From: Magnolia sinica
Taxonomy: Eukaryota > Streptophyta > Magnoliopsida > Magnoliales > Magnoliaceae
NCBI RefSeq assembly: GCF_029962835.1
Contig: NC_080579.1
Coordinates: forward strand, 77,684,459-77,748,458
Length of the DNA: 64,000 bases
Reading direction: 5' to 3'
Shown: piece after piece, positions 25,101 to 31,756 of the stretch
How the letters are laid out: the number at the start of each line of letters is the position of its first letter
Position numbering within the stretch: position 1 is the first letter of the stretch
Notes under the pieces: model-generated
Databases searched by the model: none
Told to the model about the DNA's origin: nothing
What the model saw: the letters and a program-made list of their open reading frames with translations, nothing else
Position numbers and translations under genes: made by a program

Positions 25101-25154
25101 GGCTCCGGCGCCGTCATTTCATTAGAGAGCATCAATAAGACATCAGGCATGTGA
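464..25154 (+). CDS. GC2: Golgin-84-type golgin, C-terminal part (GC2-like), 5 coding segments
   Basis: A tail-anchored coiled-coil Golgi tether. Golgins of the golgin-84 class sit on Golgi membranes by a C-terminal transmembrane segment and capture vesicles. Seen: segments 464-568, 19704-19796, 23013-23144, 24631-24678 and 24780-25154, all phase 0 with GT..AG borders, joining into 250 residues. The first four are charged heptad-like coiled coil (for example [19 protein letters not shown]). The last ends in a hydrophobic helix of about 19 residues ([18 protein letters not shown]) and a short tail, the golgin-84/CASP layout. The 5' exons lie left of the window, and extra exons hidden in the 19.1-kb intron 569-19703 cannot be excluded. 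The GC2 name rests on remembered similarity to Arabidopsis At1g18190 and on the neighbouring genes. The gene converges on the FKBP gene. Confidence 0.8.
667..1420 (-). mobile_element. LINE fragment, 3' end (L-A)
   Basis: A T-run at 667-678 is the poly(A) tail read on the opposite strand. Upstream on the - strand, 1147-863 reads a degenerate zf-RVT tail ([17 protein letters not shown] and onward), the usual C-terminus of plant L1-like ORF2. It is 5'-truncated, with stops and frameshifts. No target duplication was identified. Confidence 0.6.
1421..1879. other. Intron; unassigned, A-rich end
   Basis: Bases 1421-1740 are unassigned. Bases 1790-1879 are AAAG/AGAAA-rich, simple-sequence-like. No gene is supported. 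Confidence 0.4.
1880..2917 (-). mobile_element. LINE fragment, ORF2 C-terminus (L-B)
   Basis: On the - strand, 2917-2663 encodes the region after the reverse transcriptase ([13 protein letters not shown], then a degenerate WEDVWC motif). Bases 2497-1943 encode a zf-RVT domain: [20 protein letters not shown], then [10 protein letters not shown] and a WSIWRE block. There are frameshifts between the blocks. This is an L1-type remnant inside the golgin intron. Confidence 0.75.
2918..3149. other. Spacer between LINE fragments
   Basis: Short stretch between two oppositely oriented LINE fragments. Nothing specific was recognised. Confidence 0.3.
3150..3842 (+). mobile_element. LINE 3' end with internal tandem duplication (L-C)
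   Basis: The + strand reads a zf-RVT block ([15 protein letters not shown], then [16 protein letters not shown]), then 3' UTR, ending in an A-rich tail at 3829-3842. The block around [16 protein letters not shown] is duplicated in tandem (see the repeat entry). Many stops; a dead copy. Confidence 0.65.
3383..3729. repeat. 174-bp tandem duplication inside a LINE tail
   Basis: The sequence starting GGTGGAGAGCAGC at 3383 recurs at 3557 (GGTGGAGAGAAGC). Both copies run through GGTGTGGAGATGGACCTTAC to GTGACCTCTC or its equivalent. They differ at scattered positions, so the duplication is not very recent. Confidence 0.8.
3843..5346. other. Intron; no gene recognised
   Basis: 3960-4060 is purine-rich GAAA simple sequence. 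An open stretch at 4173-4442 has no recognised domain and lies inside the golgin intron. 4950-5330 is unassigned. Nothing can be supported as a gene. Confidence 0.35.
5347..5502. repeat. Compound (CTT)n/(CTG)n trinucleotide microsatellite
   Basis: Alternating blocks of CTT and CTG repeats with a few CTTTTT interruptions, about 156 bases. The long Cys/Phe or Ser/Arg reading frames across it are artefacts of the repeat. Confidence 0.95.
5503..5699. other. Intron spacer with short (CT)n
   Basis: A short CT run lies at about 5651-5668. Nothing else was recognised. Confidence 0.35.
5700..5990 (-). mobile_element. LINE reverse-transcriptase fragment
   Basis: On the - strand around 5725-5765 the frame SHL[15 protein letters not shown] matches the L1 RT catalytic block (family: SHLQFADDT). 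The YADD-like box has become FAND and stops are present. A short, dead relic next to an oppositely oriented LINE. Confidence 0.5.
6017..6908 (+). mobile_element. LINE L-D, left part (split by gypsy element)
   Basis: The + strand reads degenerate ORF2 downstream of the [21 protein letters not shown], then [19 protein letters not shown], then a DIWCGD-like block. It breaks off at 6908, exactly at the left target duplication of the gypsy element, and resumes at 17247. The 5' end is truncated. Confidence 0.75.
6909..8111 (-). repeat. 3' LTR of gypsy element G1
   Basis: Starts and ends with the inverted ends TGATG/CATCA. It contains the TATA-like TTATAAATAGG (about 7751-7761, - strand). Same length as its partner at 16044-17246. 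Confidence 0.92.
8112..8124 (-). other. Polypurine tract of G1
   Basis: The - strand reads CTGGGGAGAGTT directly before the 3' LTR, the expected site of plus-strand priming. The related element at 53312 has CCGGGGAGAAT. Confidence 0.6.
8205..8330 (-). pseudogene. Chromodomain-like C-terminus of G1 integrase
   Basis: The - strand reads [20 protein letters not shown], then VKWKSRP and STWLT. This is the pattern of the chromodomain that ends chromovirus integrases and steers insertion. It is preceded by a single proline-rich 14-residue unit at 8372-8331. Confidence 0.65.
11141..11904. repeat. 382-bp tandem duplication across the H1/H2 boundary
   Basis: AAACATGTATGTAACCTGAT starts at 11141 and again at 11523. 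Each unit contains the tail of H1 left sequence, the target site CTTTGAAT and the left end of H2. It therefore arose after H2 inserted. The copies are nearly identical, with a few differences such as TGTGTACG against TGTTTACG. Confidence 0.9.
11249..12755. mobile_element. hAT-like MITE (TAGCG type, H2) nested in H1
   Basis: 8-bp target duplication CTTTGAAT (11241-11248, 12756-12763). Ends are CAGTATTGTGAATAGCG and CGCTATTTAAAGCACCG, imperfect inverse complements. Subterminal regions are packed with GTAGCGTACGCTAC palindromes. No transposase frame. Confidence 0.82.
13203..13858 (+). mobile_element. LINE 3' fragment (L-E) nested in G1 RT
   Basis: The + strand reads a well-kept zf-RVT block: [20 protein letters not shown], then [10 protein letters not shown] and a [13 protein letters not shown] block. 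A 3' UTR and an A-run at 13842-13856 follow. It separates gypsy sequence encoding RDIQHAID from that encoding [12 protein letters not shown]. Strongly 5'-truncated. Confidence 0.85.
14240..14770 (-). pseudogene. G1 aspartic protease region
   Basis: The - strand reads [20 protein letters not shown]. Retroelement proteases carry D-S/T-G here, so the catalytic aspartate has become asparagine. The downstream block [11 protein letters not shown] is the usual ILGRPW-like protease motif. Confidence 0.75.
14770..15720 (-). pseudogene. G1 gag (degenerate)
   Basis: The - strand encodes the gag N-terminus ([19 protein letters not shown]), a [14 protein letters not shown] block, the capsid-like middle and a zinc-knuckle region [14 protein letters not shown]. 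In the knuckle the last cysteine of CX2CX4HX4C is serine. Stops and frameshifts interrupt it (for example near 14830-14960). Confidence 0.75.
16028..16039 (-). promoter_or_regulatory. tRNA-Met-type primer binding site of G1
   Basis: The - strand reads TGATATCAGAGC four bases inside the 5' LTR. The family consensus is TGGTATCAGAGC, complementary to initiator Met tRNA; one mismatch. Confidence 0.75.
16044..17246 (-). repeat. 5' LTR of gypsy element G1
   Basis: 1203 bp, collinear with 6909-8111. It is flanked on the right by the target duplication ATTGG and on the left by the primer-binding site. Confidence 0.92.
17247..17816 (+). mobile_element. LINE L-D, right part with poly(A)
   Basis: Continuation of the LINE interrupted at 6908. 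It encodes a zf-RVT block ([20 protein letters not shown], then [12 protein letters not shown]) and a 3' UTR, and ends in an A-rich tail at 17779-17816. Its first five bases (ATTGG) are the right-hand target duplication of the gypsy element. Confidence 0.8.
17817..18280. other. Golgin intron; unassigned
   Basis: No gene or repeat boundary recognised. It precedes a recent tandem duplication. Confidence 0.3.
18281..18620. repeat. Recent 170-bp tandem duplication
   Basis: 18281-18450 and 18451-18620 are two head-to-tail copies of exactly 170 bp. I see a single difference (TAGATTGG against TAGACTGG), implying a young duplication or an assembly artefact. Confidence 0.95.
18621..18968. other. Intron; CTTTT-rich stretch
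   Basis: 18659-18705 is TTCTTTT-rich simple sequence. The rest is unassigned. Confidence 0.3.
18977..19289. mobile_element. TAACGG-type MITE, copy 1 (hAT-like)
   Basis: 8-bp target duplication ATGATACA (18969-18976, 19290-19297). Inverted ends are CATGGTATTC..CGGTTAC and GTTACCG..GAACACCTTG. The interior repeats CCGTTAC/GTAACGG in both orientations, plus an A-run at 19138-19156. It lies just upstream of the golgin exon at 19704. No coding capacity. Confidence 0.85.
19360..19445 (-). mobile_element. RTE-type LINE tail relic
   Basis: The - strand reads GCTAACCCCAAATAGCTGGG then ACAAGGCTATG, the conserved 3' end of plant RTE-like LINEs (family form CCGACCCCAAYTAGTTGGGA). Two partial copies are adjacent. 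Confidence 0.5.
19704..19796 (+). CDS. GC2: Golgin exon, coiled coil (31 codons)
   Basis: Preceded by ATTTTGTAG and followed by GTTAGA. It is open only in the frame reading [19 protein letters not shown] and onward, acidic coiled coil typical of the golgin-84 central rod. Phase 0 at both ends, matching its neighbours. Confidence 0.75.
19797..21349. other. Golgin intron; no element bounded
   Basis: A (CT)n run lies at about 21062-21080. Otherwise low-complexity-poor intron sequence with nothing assigned. Confidence 0.35.
21350..21990 (-). mobile_element. TRIM-like miniature LTR retrotransposon
   Basis: Two similar direct repeats, 21350-21638 (289 bp) and 21698-21990 (293 bp), both TGAT..TGCA on the + strand. 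They flank an internal region of only 59 bp. That region carries, on the - strand, the initiator-Met primer site TGGTATCAGAGC (21691-21680) six bases from the LTR. There is no coding capacity. Terminal repeats, a tRNA-Met site and tiny size are the definition of a TRIM. The flanks TTAGTGAT and TTAGCGAC are only suggestive of a target duplication. Confidence 0.65.
21991..22392. other. Golgin intron spacer
   Basis: Contains a poly(A)-like stretch at 22310-22336. No gene. Confidence 0.3.
22393..22702. mobile_element. MITE with GTGTTTGG-type inverted ends
   Basis: The left end TAGGAGGTGTTTGGTTACTGG-like sequence is mirrored on the right by CCCAAACAGGGCTA. Inside, CTGGGTTTTCC/GGAAAACCCAG arms pair. 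The exact target duplication is unclear (TA-containing), so the superfamily is uncertain; PIF/Harbinger or hAT. Confidence 0.45.
23013..23144 (+). CDS. GC2: Golgin exon, coiled coil (44 codons)
   Basis: Acceptor GCGAG, donor GTTAGG. It encodes [20 protein letters not shown] and then [21 protein letters not shown]-type heptads. An alternative acceptor six bases downstream (CCAG at 23018) would drop IQ only. Phase 0 at both ends. Confidence 0.85.
23330..23620. repeat. GGCCCGGGC-type palindromic repeat
   Basis: CTGGCAATGGGCAGGGCCG at 23331 faces CACCCATTGCCAGGCCTAG ending at 23452, an inverted pair typical of small hAT-like MITEs. A related single copy (GGCAACAGGTGGGC) follows at 23551-23565. 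Confidence 0.5.
23779..24500. mobile_element. TAACGG-type MITE, copy 2
   Basis: Ends are CAAGGTGTTCCGTATCCATT and, inverted at the right end, AATACAGAATACCTTG. The interior has GTAACGG/CCGTTAC repeats at both ends and an AT-rich middle. The flanks AATGGGAG and AATCGGAA match at six of eight bases, a decayed target duplication. It sits 131 bases before the golgin exon at 24631. Confidence 0.8.
24631..24678 (+). CDS. GC2: Golgin mini-exon (16 codons)
   Basis: Acceptor TTTGCCAG, donor GTATAA. It encodes [16 protein letters not shown], phase 0 at both ends. It is followed by a short 101-base intron ending in TCCTTGCAG. At 48 bases it is easily missed by gene finders. Confidence 0.85.
24780..25154 (+). 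CDS. GC2: Golgin terminal exon with membrane anchor
   Basis: Begins [12 protein letters not shown], runs 124 codons and stops with TGA at 25152-25154. Residues 1-70 finish the coiled coil and membrane-proximal stretch. RRNPAAQ precedes the hydrophobic segment at about residues 80-98. About 24 polar residues follow, a short lumenal tail in a tail-anchored protein. The arrangement matches golgin-84. Confidence 0.9.
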   Translation, partial: TVSRLLEESKSSSQLVDWVGPSARDDIEAGKWEPSDLNLRPLLRDRIRSGGQHLGSILRQLDALFSAGVVFLRRNPAAQMWALIYLVCLHLWVMYILVSHSQVSDEVGSGAVISLESINKTSGM

Positions 25155-26107
25155 TTCATGAATTACATTAATTTCTTTCAATTGTTTTGGCATGTCTACG
25201 GAGATAACTTCGGCTGGATTCTTGTCAAGAGCTAGAAAACAAGCCGAAAAATGTAAATTATGAGAGAAGATTTATATTGTATATTGATCAGCGAGAGATG
25301 TGAATGGAGAATCCCAGTGTCAAATGATCGGAACTGCTATATCCAATGGGCGGGGGATCTGGCTACACATTTTTTTACAGTCTCCAAATGGGAAGCGATT
25401 TAGTAGGCATGCTCATTTCAGACAAGTCGCTGAAAAGGAATTATATGATGGTTGAGCTGAGGATTCCAATTTTCAGAAATCATAGTTCAGTGTCTAGTGT
25501 GGCCCACCAGTTTGTAGTATGAAGCAGACAGTTAAGAAGAGGAATCTGACAAAAGGTCCATTGACATATCAACTATTTTTGGGGGAACGGTCTCCCTCAG
25601 GGAGTTGCATCAGACCAGTATGGATTGCTGAAACACTAGCATATCTTCAGTGGAAGCGGATTGTGTGCTGAGTAACTCAGTATCCTAAGCCTACTAAGTA
25701 AACTCTCTGGAGCTCACCATGATTTATCTCTTTTATCCACTCTGTCCATCCATTTTACCAGATAATTTTACAGCATGAGCCCAAAATTGGAGCTTATCCA
25801 AAGCATAAGTGGACCACTACAGGAAATGGTATGAATTGAACAACTACCGTTGAAAACTTCTTTGGGGCTACGCCCCAAATTTGATAATATTTGTGTTTTC
25901 TCTTTATCCATGTTTGTGTGATCATATAAACAGGTTGGATGACAATTAGACGTCACTGTGGACCCTATTAATGTTTCAACGGTGGAGATCATTATTCTCA
26001 CCATTTTCTGCAGTTTGGCTCGGTGGATAAGGGGGTATTCTAAATCCGGGGATTTCAAATCCTCACTTTTGGTGAGTTTTGTAATCCCTCCCTTTTGCTT
26101 TTCACAC
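25155..26107. other. 3' flank of golgin gene
   Basis: 3' UTR and downstream sequence. No AATAAA could be assigned with confidence and no further gene was seen. Confidence 0.4.
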
Positions 26108-26108
26108 A

Positions 26109-26161
<53 letters not shown>
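26108..26161. repeat. (CT)n microsatellite
   Basis: About 26 CT units, then ATTT repeats to about 26177. Confidence 0.97.
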
Positions 26162-26162
<1 letters not shown>

Positions 26163-26519
26163 TTATTTATTTATTTAAGGTAGGAGTGTCACATGTGTTA
26201 CTGGGCTACTAATCTATTGTACACATCACCCTCATAGATGATATTGCAAAACAATCAAATTATCAACTGCATCACTGAAATTACATCAACAAATGATCTG
26301 ATCAATCCACATTGGCCACATAAATCAACAGTTAAAGAACATTAGTTTTAATCCCATGCTTGTGGTCCATCCAAGGTTTGGAATTTCATCATTTTTAGCC
26401 AAAGTATATATTTTAATGAGTTTATTATAATCATTGTGTTAAACATCACATATTTACACTAATTAAATATATTAAAGTTGATTTAGTAATTAGATTCAAA
26501 CTCTTGTAAATATACAACA

Positions 26520-26725
26520 TAATGTAAGTGAATAGCTATATTTGGATTACAGTGGATTCTGAATCCAAGGTGTGTTCAAATCCAGGGAATTTCCAATCAA
26601 AAAATCCGTAAGGATTACGGTGGATTCTGAATGCAAGGTGTCAAACACAATTGAAGAATTTTGAATTCAAGGTATTTCAAATCCAGGGAATTTTTCCGAA
26701 TCAACGGTGTCAAATGAGGCCTAAG
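26520..26725. mobile_element. MITE-like element with GGATTC arms
   Basis: ATATTTGGATTACAGTGGATTC at the left is partly mirrored by GAATC..GGTGTCAAATGAGGCC at the right. The GTGGATTCTGAATCCAAGGTGT block repeats internally. Ends are approximate. Confidence 0.35.
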
Positions 26726-26729
26726 TTGA

Positions 26730-26905
26730 AGGCTCAGAAAGGGCAAGGGGAAGCCAAAGAGGAAGTGGGCCGATGTTTTAACTAAAAAGTTGATGACCTA
26801 TTGCTTAACTGAGGATATGGTCCTTGATGGAGTGGAATGAAAGAATATGATGTGTGGTGGACCCCACTTAGTTGAGATGGTGGCAATGAGGATGATAGAT
26901 TTTTA
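26730..26905 (+). mobile_element. RTE-type LINE 3' tail
   Basis: The + strand reads KPKRKWADVLTKKLMTYCLT, then EDMVLDGVE, the C-terminal block of plant RTE ORFs (GRPRKTW...DLxxLxLTEDMxxDRxEWR). A degraded CCCACTTAGTTGAG end and GATGG-rich tail follow. It lies between the two convergent genes. Confidence 0.6.
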
Positions 26906-27148
26906 GTACGCATTGTAAAATAACAATGGTAATAAATATTGAAATGTAAAATCGTCCACTCACAAATCAAAAAATTGAAGATTGAACCGGGACCCAAATC
27001 CAAGATCTAAAAAGACGTGGTATGTAAATATCATTTGCATGAAGCATTCTCGAATCAATCAAAGCATCTATTACATTATTCTCTTCAATTAAAGAGCCCA
27101 AAAATCATGAATGATAGAAAAGGAAGGAAATCCATATGATGTAGGGTT

Positions 27149-27503
27149 TTAAGCAGGTGCAATTGAAACCTTATCAACCTGTACTACAAATTCAAGGGTT
27201 GCATTTGGTGGTATTTGGACACCTGACCCTAAATCAGCACCCTTCTCTCCAAACCCAAGTGTTGGAGGAATTACAACTCTCCTTTTCCCCCCTGATTTCA
27301 TTGATCTCAATACATACTCTATCCCTTCACACATTCCTTTTGTGTATGGCCTTGATCCCATCACAAGGGCCAGTGGCTTCTTGTCCCCACCAAATGTGTC
27401 CACAAACACTTGCCCATTACCTTGCAATCTACCGTTCAGATCGATCACGACAAGATCACCTGGCCTCGGAGATGCCCCACCGCCAATCCGCATCTCGTAG
27501 TAC
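27149..27503 (-). CDS. FKBP17-2: FKBP exon 3: isomerase domain
   Basis: Follows TTGATCAG and begins with the last base of an Arg codon, then YYEMRIGGGASPRPGD. It contains DTFGGDKKPLALVMGSRPYT, VLRSMKSGGKRRVVIPP, LGFGEKGADLG and the terminal IPPNATLEFVVQVDKVSIAP. Stop TAA at 27151-27149. Confidence 0.93.
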
Positions 27504-28451
27504 CTGATCAATGGATATGATTTAAAATCAGAGCAATCCTTTGGCTGAGGAGGATGGATCCTACACTTAACACACATTTCAACCATCCATTTGATAGACA
27601 TTGATCAGACAACTAGGATCGTCCAATCAACGTAGTTTTTGGGCCATGCCCCATCCGCAATGGAGACCACAATTTGGGTGGTTTGGATTGACATACATGT
27701 GTACCAAGTGTCTGGAGTACGTGTGGATGATTACAATGCACCCCACTCTTTCAGATTATGGAGAAAAAAAGAAAAAAATCAAGTATACAAAAATTACCTG
27801 ATGCCATTAGGAAGCACCACCTCTTCTTCCTTCACGTCCCTGAAAAGATAGCTATTTTTAGACCATGATAAAAAAGAAGGGCCCAAAATTCACAATGATC
27901 TCAGGATCCTGACCATCCAGTTGTGGCCATCAAACTGGCAGTTGATAATGAAATGGTTACAGTCCAAATTCAATGGAAGAGATCAGGATGATCATGAACC
28001 GTCCGATCAGTGTTACTTGTGGGCCGCGCATCATCAACAACTGGGTTGATGATTTGGACGGCCTAGACTAGATACATGTATGAGAATTGTACAAATGGAT
28101 GGATAGATGAAGAGAGAGAAGAAGAGACTTGGTGTTTGCTTCTTGTTGGGACACTTCAAGACGGGTCTTGATCTGTTCGGAGAGGACACCAACGGCGAGA
28201 AAACCGGCCCATGCAAGGCCCGCACCGAGGCCGAACCGCCTGGTTAAGGAGGAAGCGATCCAGTCCGTCGACTCAGGTGTGGTGATGAGCTTGGTGGGCT
28301 TTAATGGTTCTGATTTGATGGAGCTGGTCTCTTGTGTTGGAGACTGAGGTACTTGTGATGGTTGCTGTTGTGGTGATTGCTGTGAAGATGACAATTGAAG
28401 CTTTGTAAGTGGGTGACAGATGAACGATGTAGATCCAAAGATGGTGGCCAT
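27149..28451 (-). CDS. FKBP17-2: FKBP-type peptidyl-prolyl isomerase, chloroplast (FKBP17-2-like), complete
   Basis: An immunophilin of the plant FKBP16/17 group, predicted to act in plastids. Exons 28451-28129, 27839-27798 and 27503-27149 total 720 bp, 239 residues plus TAA. The start is ATG at 28451-28449 (MATIFGSTSF). Residues 1-65 are Ser/Gln/Pro-rich, transit-peptide-like. A twin arginine with a hydrophobic stretch follows (TRRFGLGAGLAWAGFLAVGV), resembling a thylakoid Tat or anchor signal. The FKBP domain begins after VVLPNGIRYYEMRIGGGASP and runs to the end (GDLVVIDLNGRL; GVQIPPNATLEFVV). The FKBP12 tryptophan position reads TKGMCEGIEYVL, so isomerase activity may be weak. The name rests on remembered similarity to At1g18170 and on synteny. 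Confidence 0.92.
27798..27839 (-). CDS. FKBP17-2: FKBP exon 2 (42-bp micro-exon)
   Basis: Acceptor ATCTTTTCAG, donor GTAATT. It encodes DVKEEEVVLPNGI between split Lys and Arg codons. It bridges the N-terminus to the FKBP fold, and its reading frame exactly reconciles exons 1 and 3. Confidence 0.9.
28129..28451 (-). CDS. FKBP17-2: FKBP exon 1: transit peptide and hydrophobic segment
   Basis: 107 codons plus two bases, ending ..ACC AA/GTCTCT (a weak but phase-correct donor). The next exon supplies the G to complete Lys. The upstream in-frame TTG and ATC codons are not starts. Confidence 0.85.
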
Positions 28452-28470
28452 GATCAAATGGAAGAAGAAG

Positions 28471-28473
<3 letters not shown>

Positions 28474-28508
<35 letters not shown>
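28474..28508. repeat. (AG)n microsatellite in FKBP core promoter/5' UTR
   Basis: About 17 AG units on +, i.e. (CT)n on the coding strand, between the TATA box and the ATG. Pyrimidine-rich CT leaders are common in plant plastid-protein genes. Length variation here could change transcription start or expression. Confidence 0.9.
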
Positions 28509-28510
<2 letters not shown>

Positions 28511-28517
28511 ACACAAG

Positions 28518-28526
28518 TATATATAC
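28518..28526 (-). promoter_or_regulatory. TATA box of the FKBP gene
   Basis: The - strand reads GGTATATATAC, 67 bases upstream of the ATG. Initiation about 30 bases downstream would fall in the CT repeat, giving a leader of roughly 40 bases. Confidence 0.6.
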
Positions 28527-29945
28527 CTCACACTCCACACCTTATCTCTTTGGAGGTTTTGTTAGCCCCACATGTACCATACTCAAATAGCATCTTTGTA
28601 CGCATCACACGTGCCAACATGGAACGTGTATGGGACATCTGAGCCATTGATGTTGTGAATCTCACAGTGAAGATGACTTGGTTCAAGAATCAACCCAATG
28701 GGTTATAGCACATATGGGGAATGGACCAGTGTAATATTCGTACCAGATTTACAAGGTGGATGTACTTTATACACGGATTGTATCCAATACACGTGCCAGG
28801 TTGGCACGCGTTCTGCATGTAATGGTGCCTGCCCCTAGGACCAGCAAACAGTTGCACATGCACATAGCATACATACACATCAATCCAAACCATCCAAATA
28901 GTAACCCCAACTAATGATTAGGGGTCGCACTAAAATCATATCAATTTAAGGGTTGCAAAGAACATATCGTTTCTTATATTTGGAGCCATTGACTATTTTC
29001 ATTTTTAACGGTCCACGTGACGAACACTAATCTGGATAACTGGGGTTACGACCATATATAGTTCAATGGCCTTGATTGATATACATGCGTACATGTCCAT
29101 CATCATGTAAGGTAGCCGTGTGTATTTGTATGGATGATAATACTCCGCCAACACAAGGCGGGGCATGTATCCAAAAAAGCTCCTCTAATAAGATAGTTAT
29201 CATTTAACAAGCACATGATCTTCATGCAGATCCAGACCGTTCATCTACTAGGCCCTACAGTGTAGAAAAAAAAAAGAAAAAAAAGAGAGGGGTCCCCACA
29301 CATGTGGAGCGTCTACAATATTTTATATCATCCATTGTTTTGGCACACGTGGCCGGCTTGATCATTTTTTGGCCGTTTCATCTAGATGGGCCCACCCGGT
29401 TGTGTGATCCACTTTAGGGAAGAATGCTAGCCCACACGCTGTATACGTTCCAACCTAGCTTGAATCTAAGGACACCTGAGCCACGCAAAAAGGTGGGTCA
29501 CACCGTGAAAATGACCTCTGCTCACATAAGGCGGGCCACACGCATATCGAATGCAGATCTTTGGCAAGTCCCTGTATACCGTCCATATATCTCTTGTAAG
29601 AGAGCCTGGTTTATGCACCAGGTCATCTCGTCATATAGGCCACCTCATGCACGGCTACGATACCCCACAAGTTTGGGAGGTAGGGCACGCACAAATCCAT
29701 TATGCCCAGCTTTTGATAGGCGCAGTTAGAAATCTCGTTCTCGGGAGATTTTCTTCAAAAATTCATTTTCGCTTACCATATTATTGGGAAAATCTTGCCG
29801 ATTTTTTTAAAATTATATTATAAATTAAGAAATAATTTTAAAAATTATAAAACGTAGGTATAAAAATTATCCTTAAAAAAAAAAAAAAAAAAACTTTCGA
29901 ATTAATTTTGAGATAAAATCGCAATAATTTCCTGATAAAATCGGA

Positions 29946-29976
<31 letters not shown>

Positions 29977-31563
29977 ACTGGCGAGATTTGGAACAATCTC
30001 CCGATATTATAGCAATAATATCATTTGGAGTTTTGCCAAGCGCACACGCGTGTAATAAAGCTCGTGTACCCACCACACGTGCCACAATGGCAACATAGAT
30101 CAAAGATCTCACCCATCCTTCAGGTTGGTACGACCTTCAACATGTTTTCCCAAGTATCGGTCTGGTACCATCAGCATACGGCACCAATATTCGAAACAGG
30201 GTACAAAACTTCAGCCAAGCACTTCAGAACCATATATTTGTTTTGCAAACTGTGACCCACCTGACCAGCAGATCAACCTCATTCTTAGATTAAGGCATCA
30301 ATATAGTGGTGCCGTTCCAATGGATGCATTGGATCTAGGACCTATGTTGCCATGCTAGCACATGCGTGGCACGTACACGAGCCCATATGATGGGCATTTC
30401 AGCAGGTGATACACAGCATTTCAAAAGGGACATTCCTATGCTCAACGCTACCAAGTCATCAGCAACTCAATCTCCATACGTGTGGCACACATACAAGATC
30501 CAGACCGTTCATCTATTGCTCACTACTACTAGCAGGCCATATACAAAAAAGGTGGTAATAATCAGATGGCCCAAACTATCAGTTAGAGAATTCCACTGTA
30601 TCATAGCGACGACAATCATCCAATCAACAGCTAGGATCACTGACCGGGATGATTTCCGGCGGCAGAGAATGGTCGATGCAGTCCAGATCCGGAAATCGAG
30701 CACATCGTGACTTAGATAATAATTATAGAACCAGGAGGATTTATAAGCTCGGCCGGCAAGTTATTCAAATTTGACGAGTGGGACCTATGGTTTAGAGATT
30801 GAGACCGTTGGTTTGCTGCATCCTGGAAAATGGACCATGCTCCAAAAATGTCCTCGAAAGAACAATCTTGAACTTTCAATATCAAGCCCATAAGAAGATA
30901 GTTGTGTAGACAAAAGGCAGATACCGTCCACACCTTTCCTTCGCATCGATCTCGCCAGATTTTTTTATTTTTTTTTCCCTCCCATCAATTTACGATTAAT
31001 AACAGTTGCCAAGATGATGTTTTTGGCTTGCCAAATGCAACAAACCGATTATTTTACAAACATTTTTCTTATTGCTAAAGATCACTCGCCCTACAGCTTA
31101 TGCAGATTGATGATCTTCCAATGGAAACAAGGCTGGGCAAGGACACTCCCGATTTGGATTTTGATGGGGCATTCATTGAACAACGATGGACCCACAAAGG
31201 AAAAAAAAAAAAAAAAACAGAAACCCAAAAAAAAAAAAAAGAAGCCCACCAGTTTCTTGTCTTACCTCCCAACTCCGAAGATTTTGAAATGGCCGCTGCA
31301 ACTGCTCCCAGCTGGTCGTAGCCTGAAACTCCTTCGTATCAACATCCACCACCAGGGCAAATCAACTCAACCTTGATGAAAAACAATACAAATGGATCAT
31401 TGCCAAGCTAATTTACAACCTCATGAATCACCCCACCAGCCACACCCAAAAAAAAAAAAGAAGCTCCAGTTCTTCGCAAACTGCAAGAATATATTTATGA
31501 TCTTCCACTCAATCAGCTCCATTTATACCCATCCATCATGGGTGGCCACTTTCCACTCACCCG
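28527..31563. other. Intergenic: FKBP upstream region and kinase 3' flank
   Basis: No third gene was seen. It holds several ACACGTGCC G-box-like words (28607, 28790, 30075), an AT-rich stretch with long A-runs at 29876-29895 and 29945-29968, and A-runs at 31200-31240 and 31450-31460. The part left of 31564 includes the kinase 3' UTR; its end was not located. Confidence 0.5.
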
Positions 31564-31756
31564 TCATGATTTGTCTACTTCGGCTGCAGTTTGGTCTCTA
31601 TCTTGTCCTTGGGTTGTTGGCTCTTGCATGCCCCGTGGCGGCCCTTTATCTCCACTTGGAGGTACCCTTGGTCTAGGCACCTGGGCAGTCACAGGTCTCT
31701 GCAACGGCTTTAAGGCTGCCATGATTTCGGAAAACGAAGGACGAAGCTTGGGATCT
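31564..31756 (-). CDS. Kinase terminal exon, 15 kb from its neighbour
   Basis: Acceptor ATGTTGTAG. The first base completes Thr, then [20 protein letters not shown], the canonical end of SIS8-type kinase domains. A Pro/Gln-rich tail of about 40 residues and TGA follow. The phase match and the continuity of subdomain XI make this the real 3' exon despite the distance. Confidence 0.9.

Noticed and set aside
28452-28457. Start upstream of the FKBP ATG (TTG ATC ATG)
   Set aside because: TTG is not a plausible start in a plant nuclear gene when an ATG follows two codons later.
29870-29970. A-runs as possible retroposon tails upstream of FKBP
   Set aside because: No target duplication or coding remnant could be paired with them.
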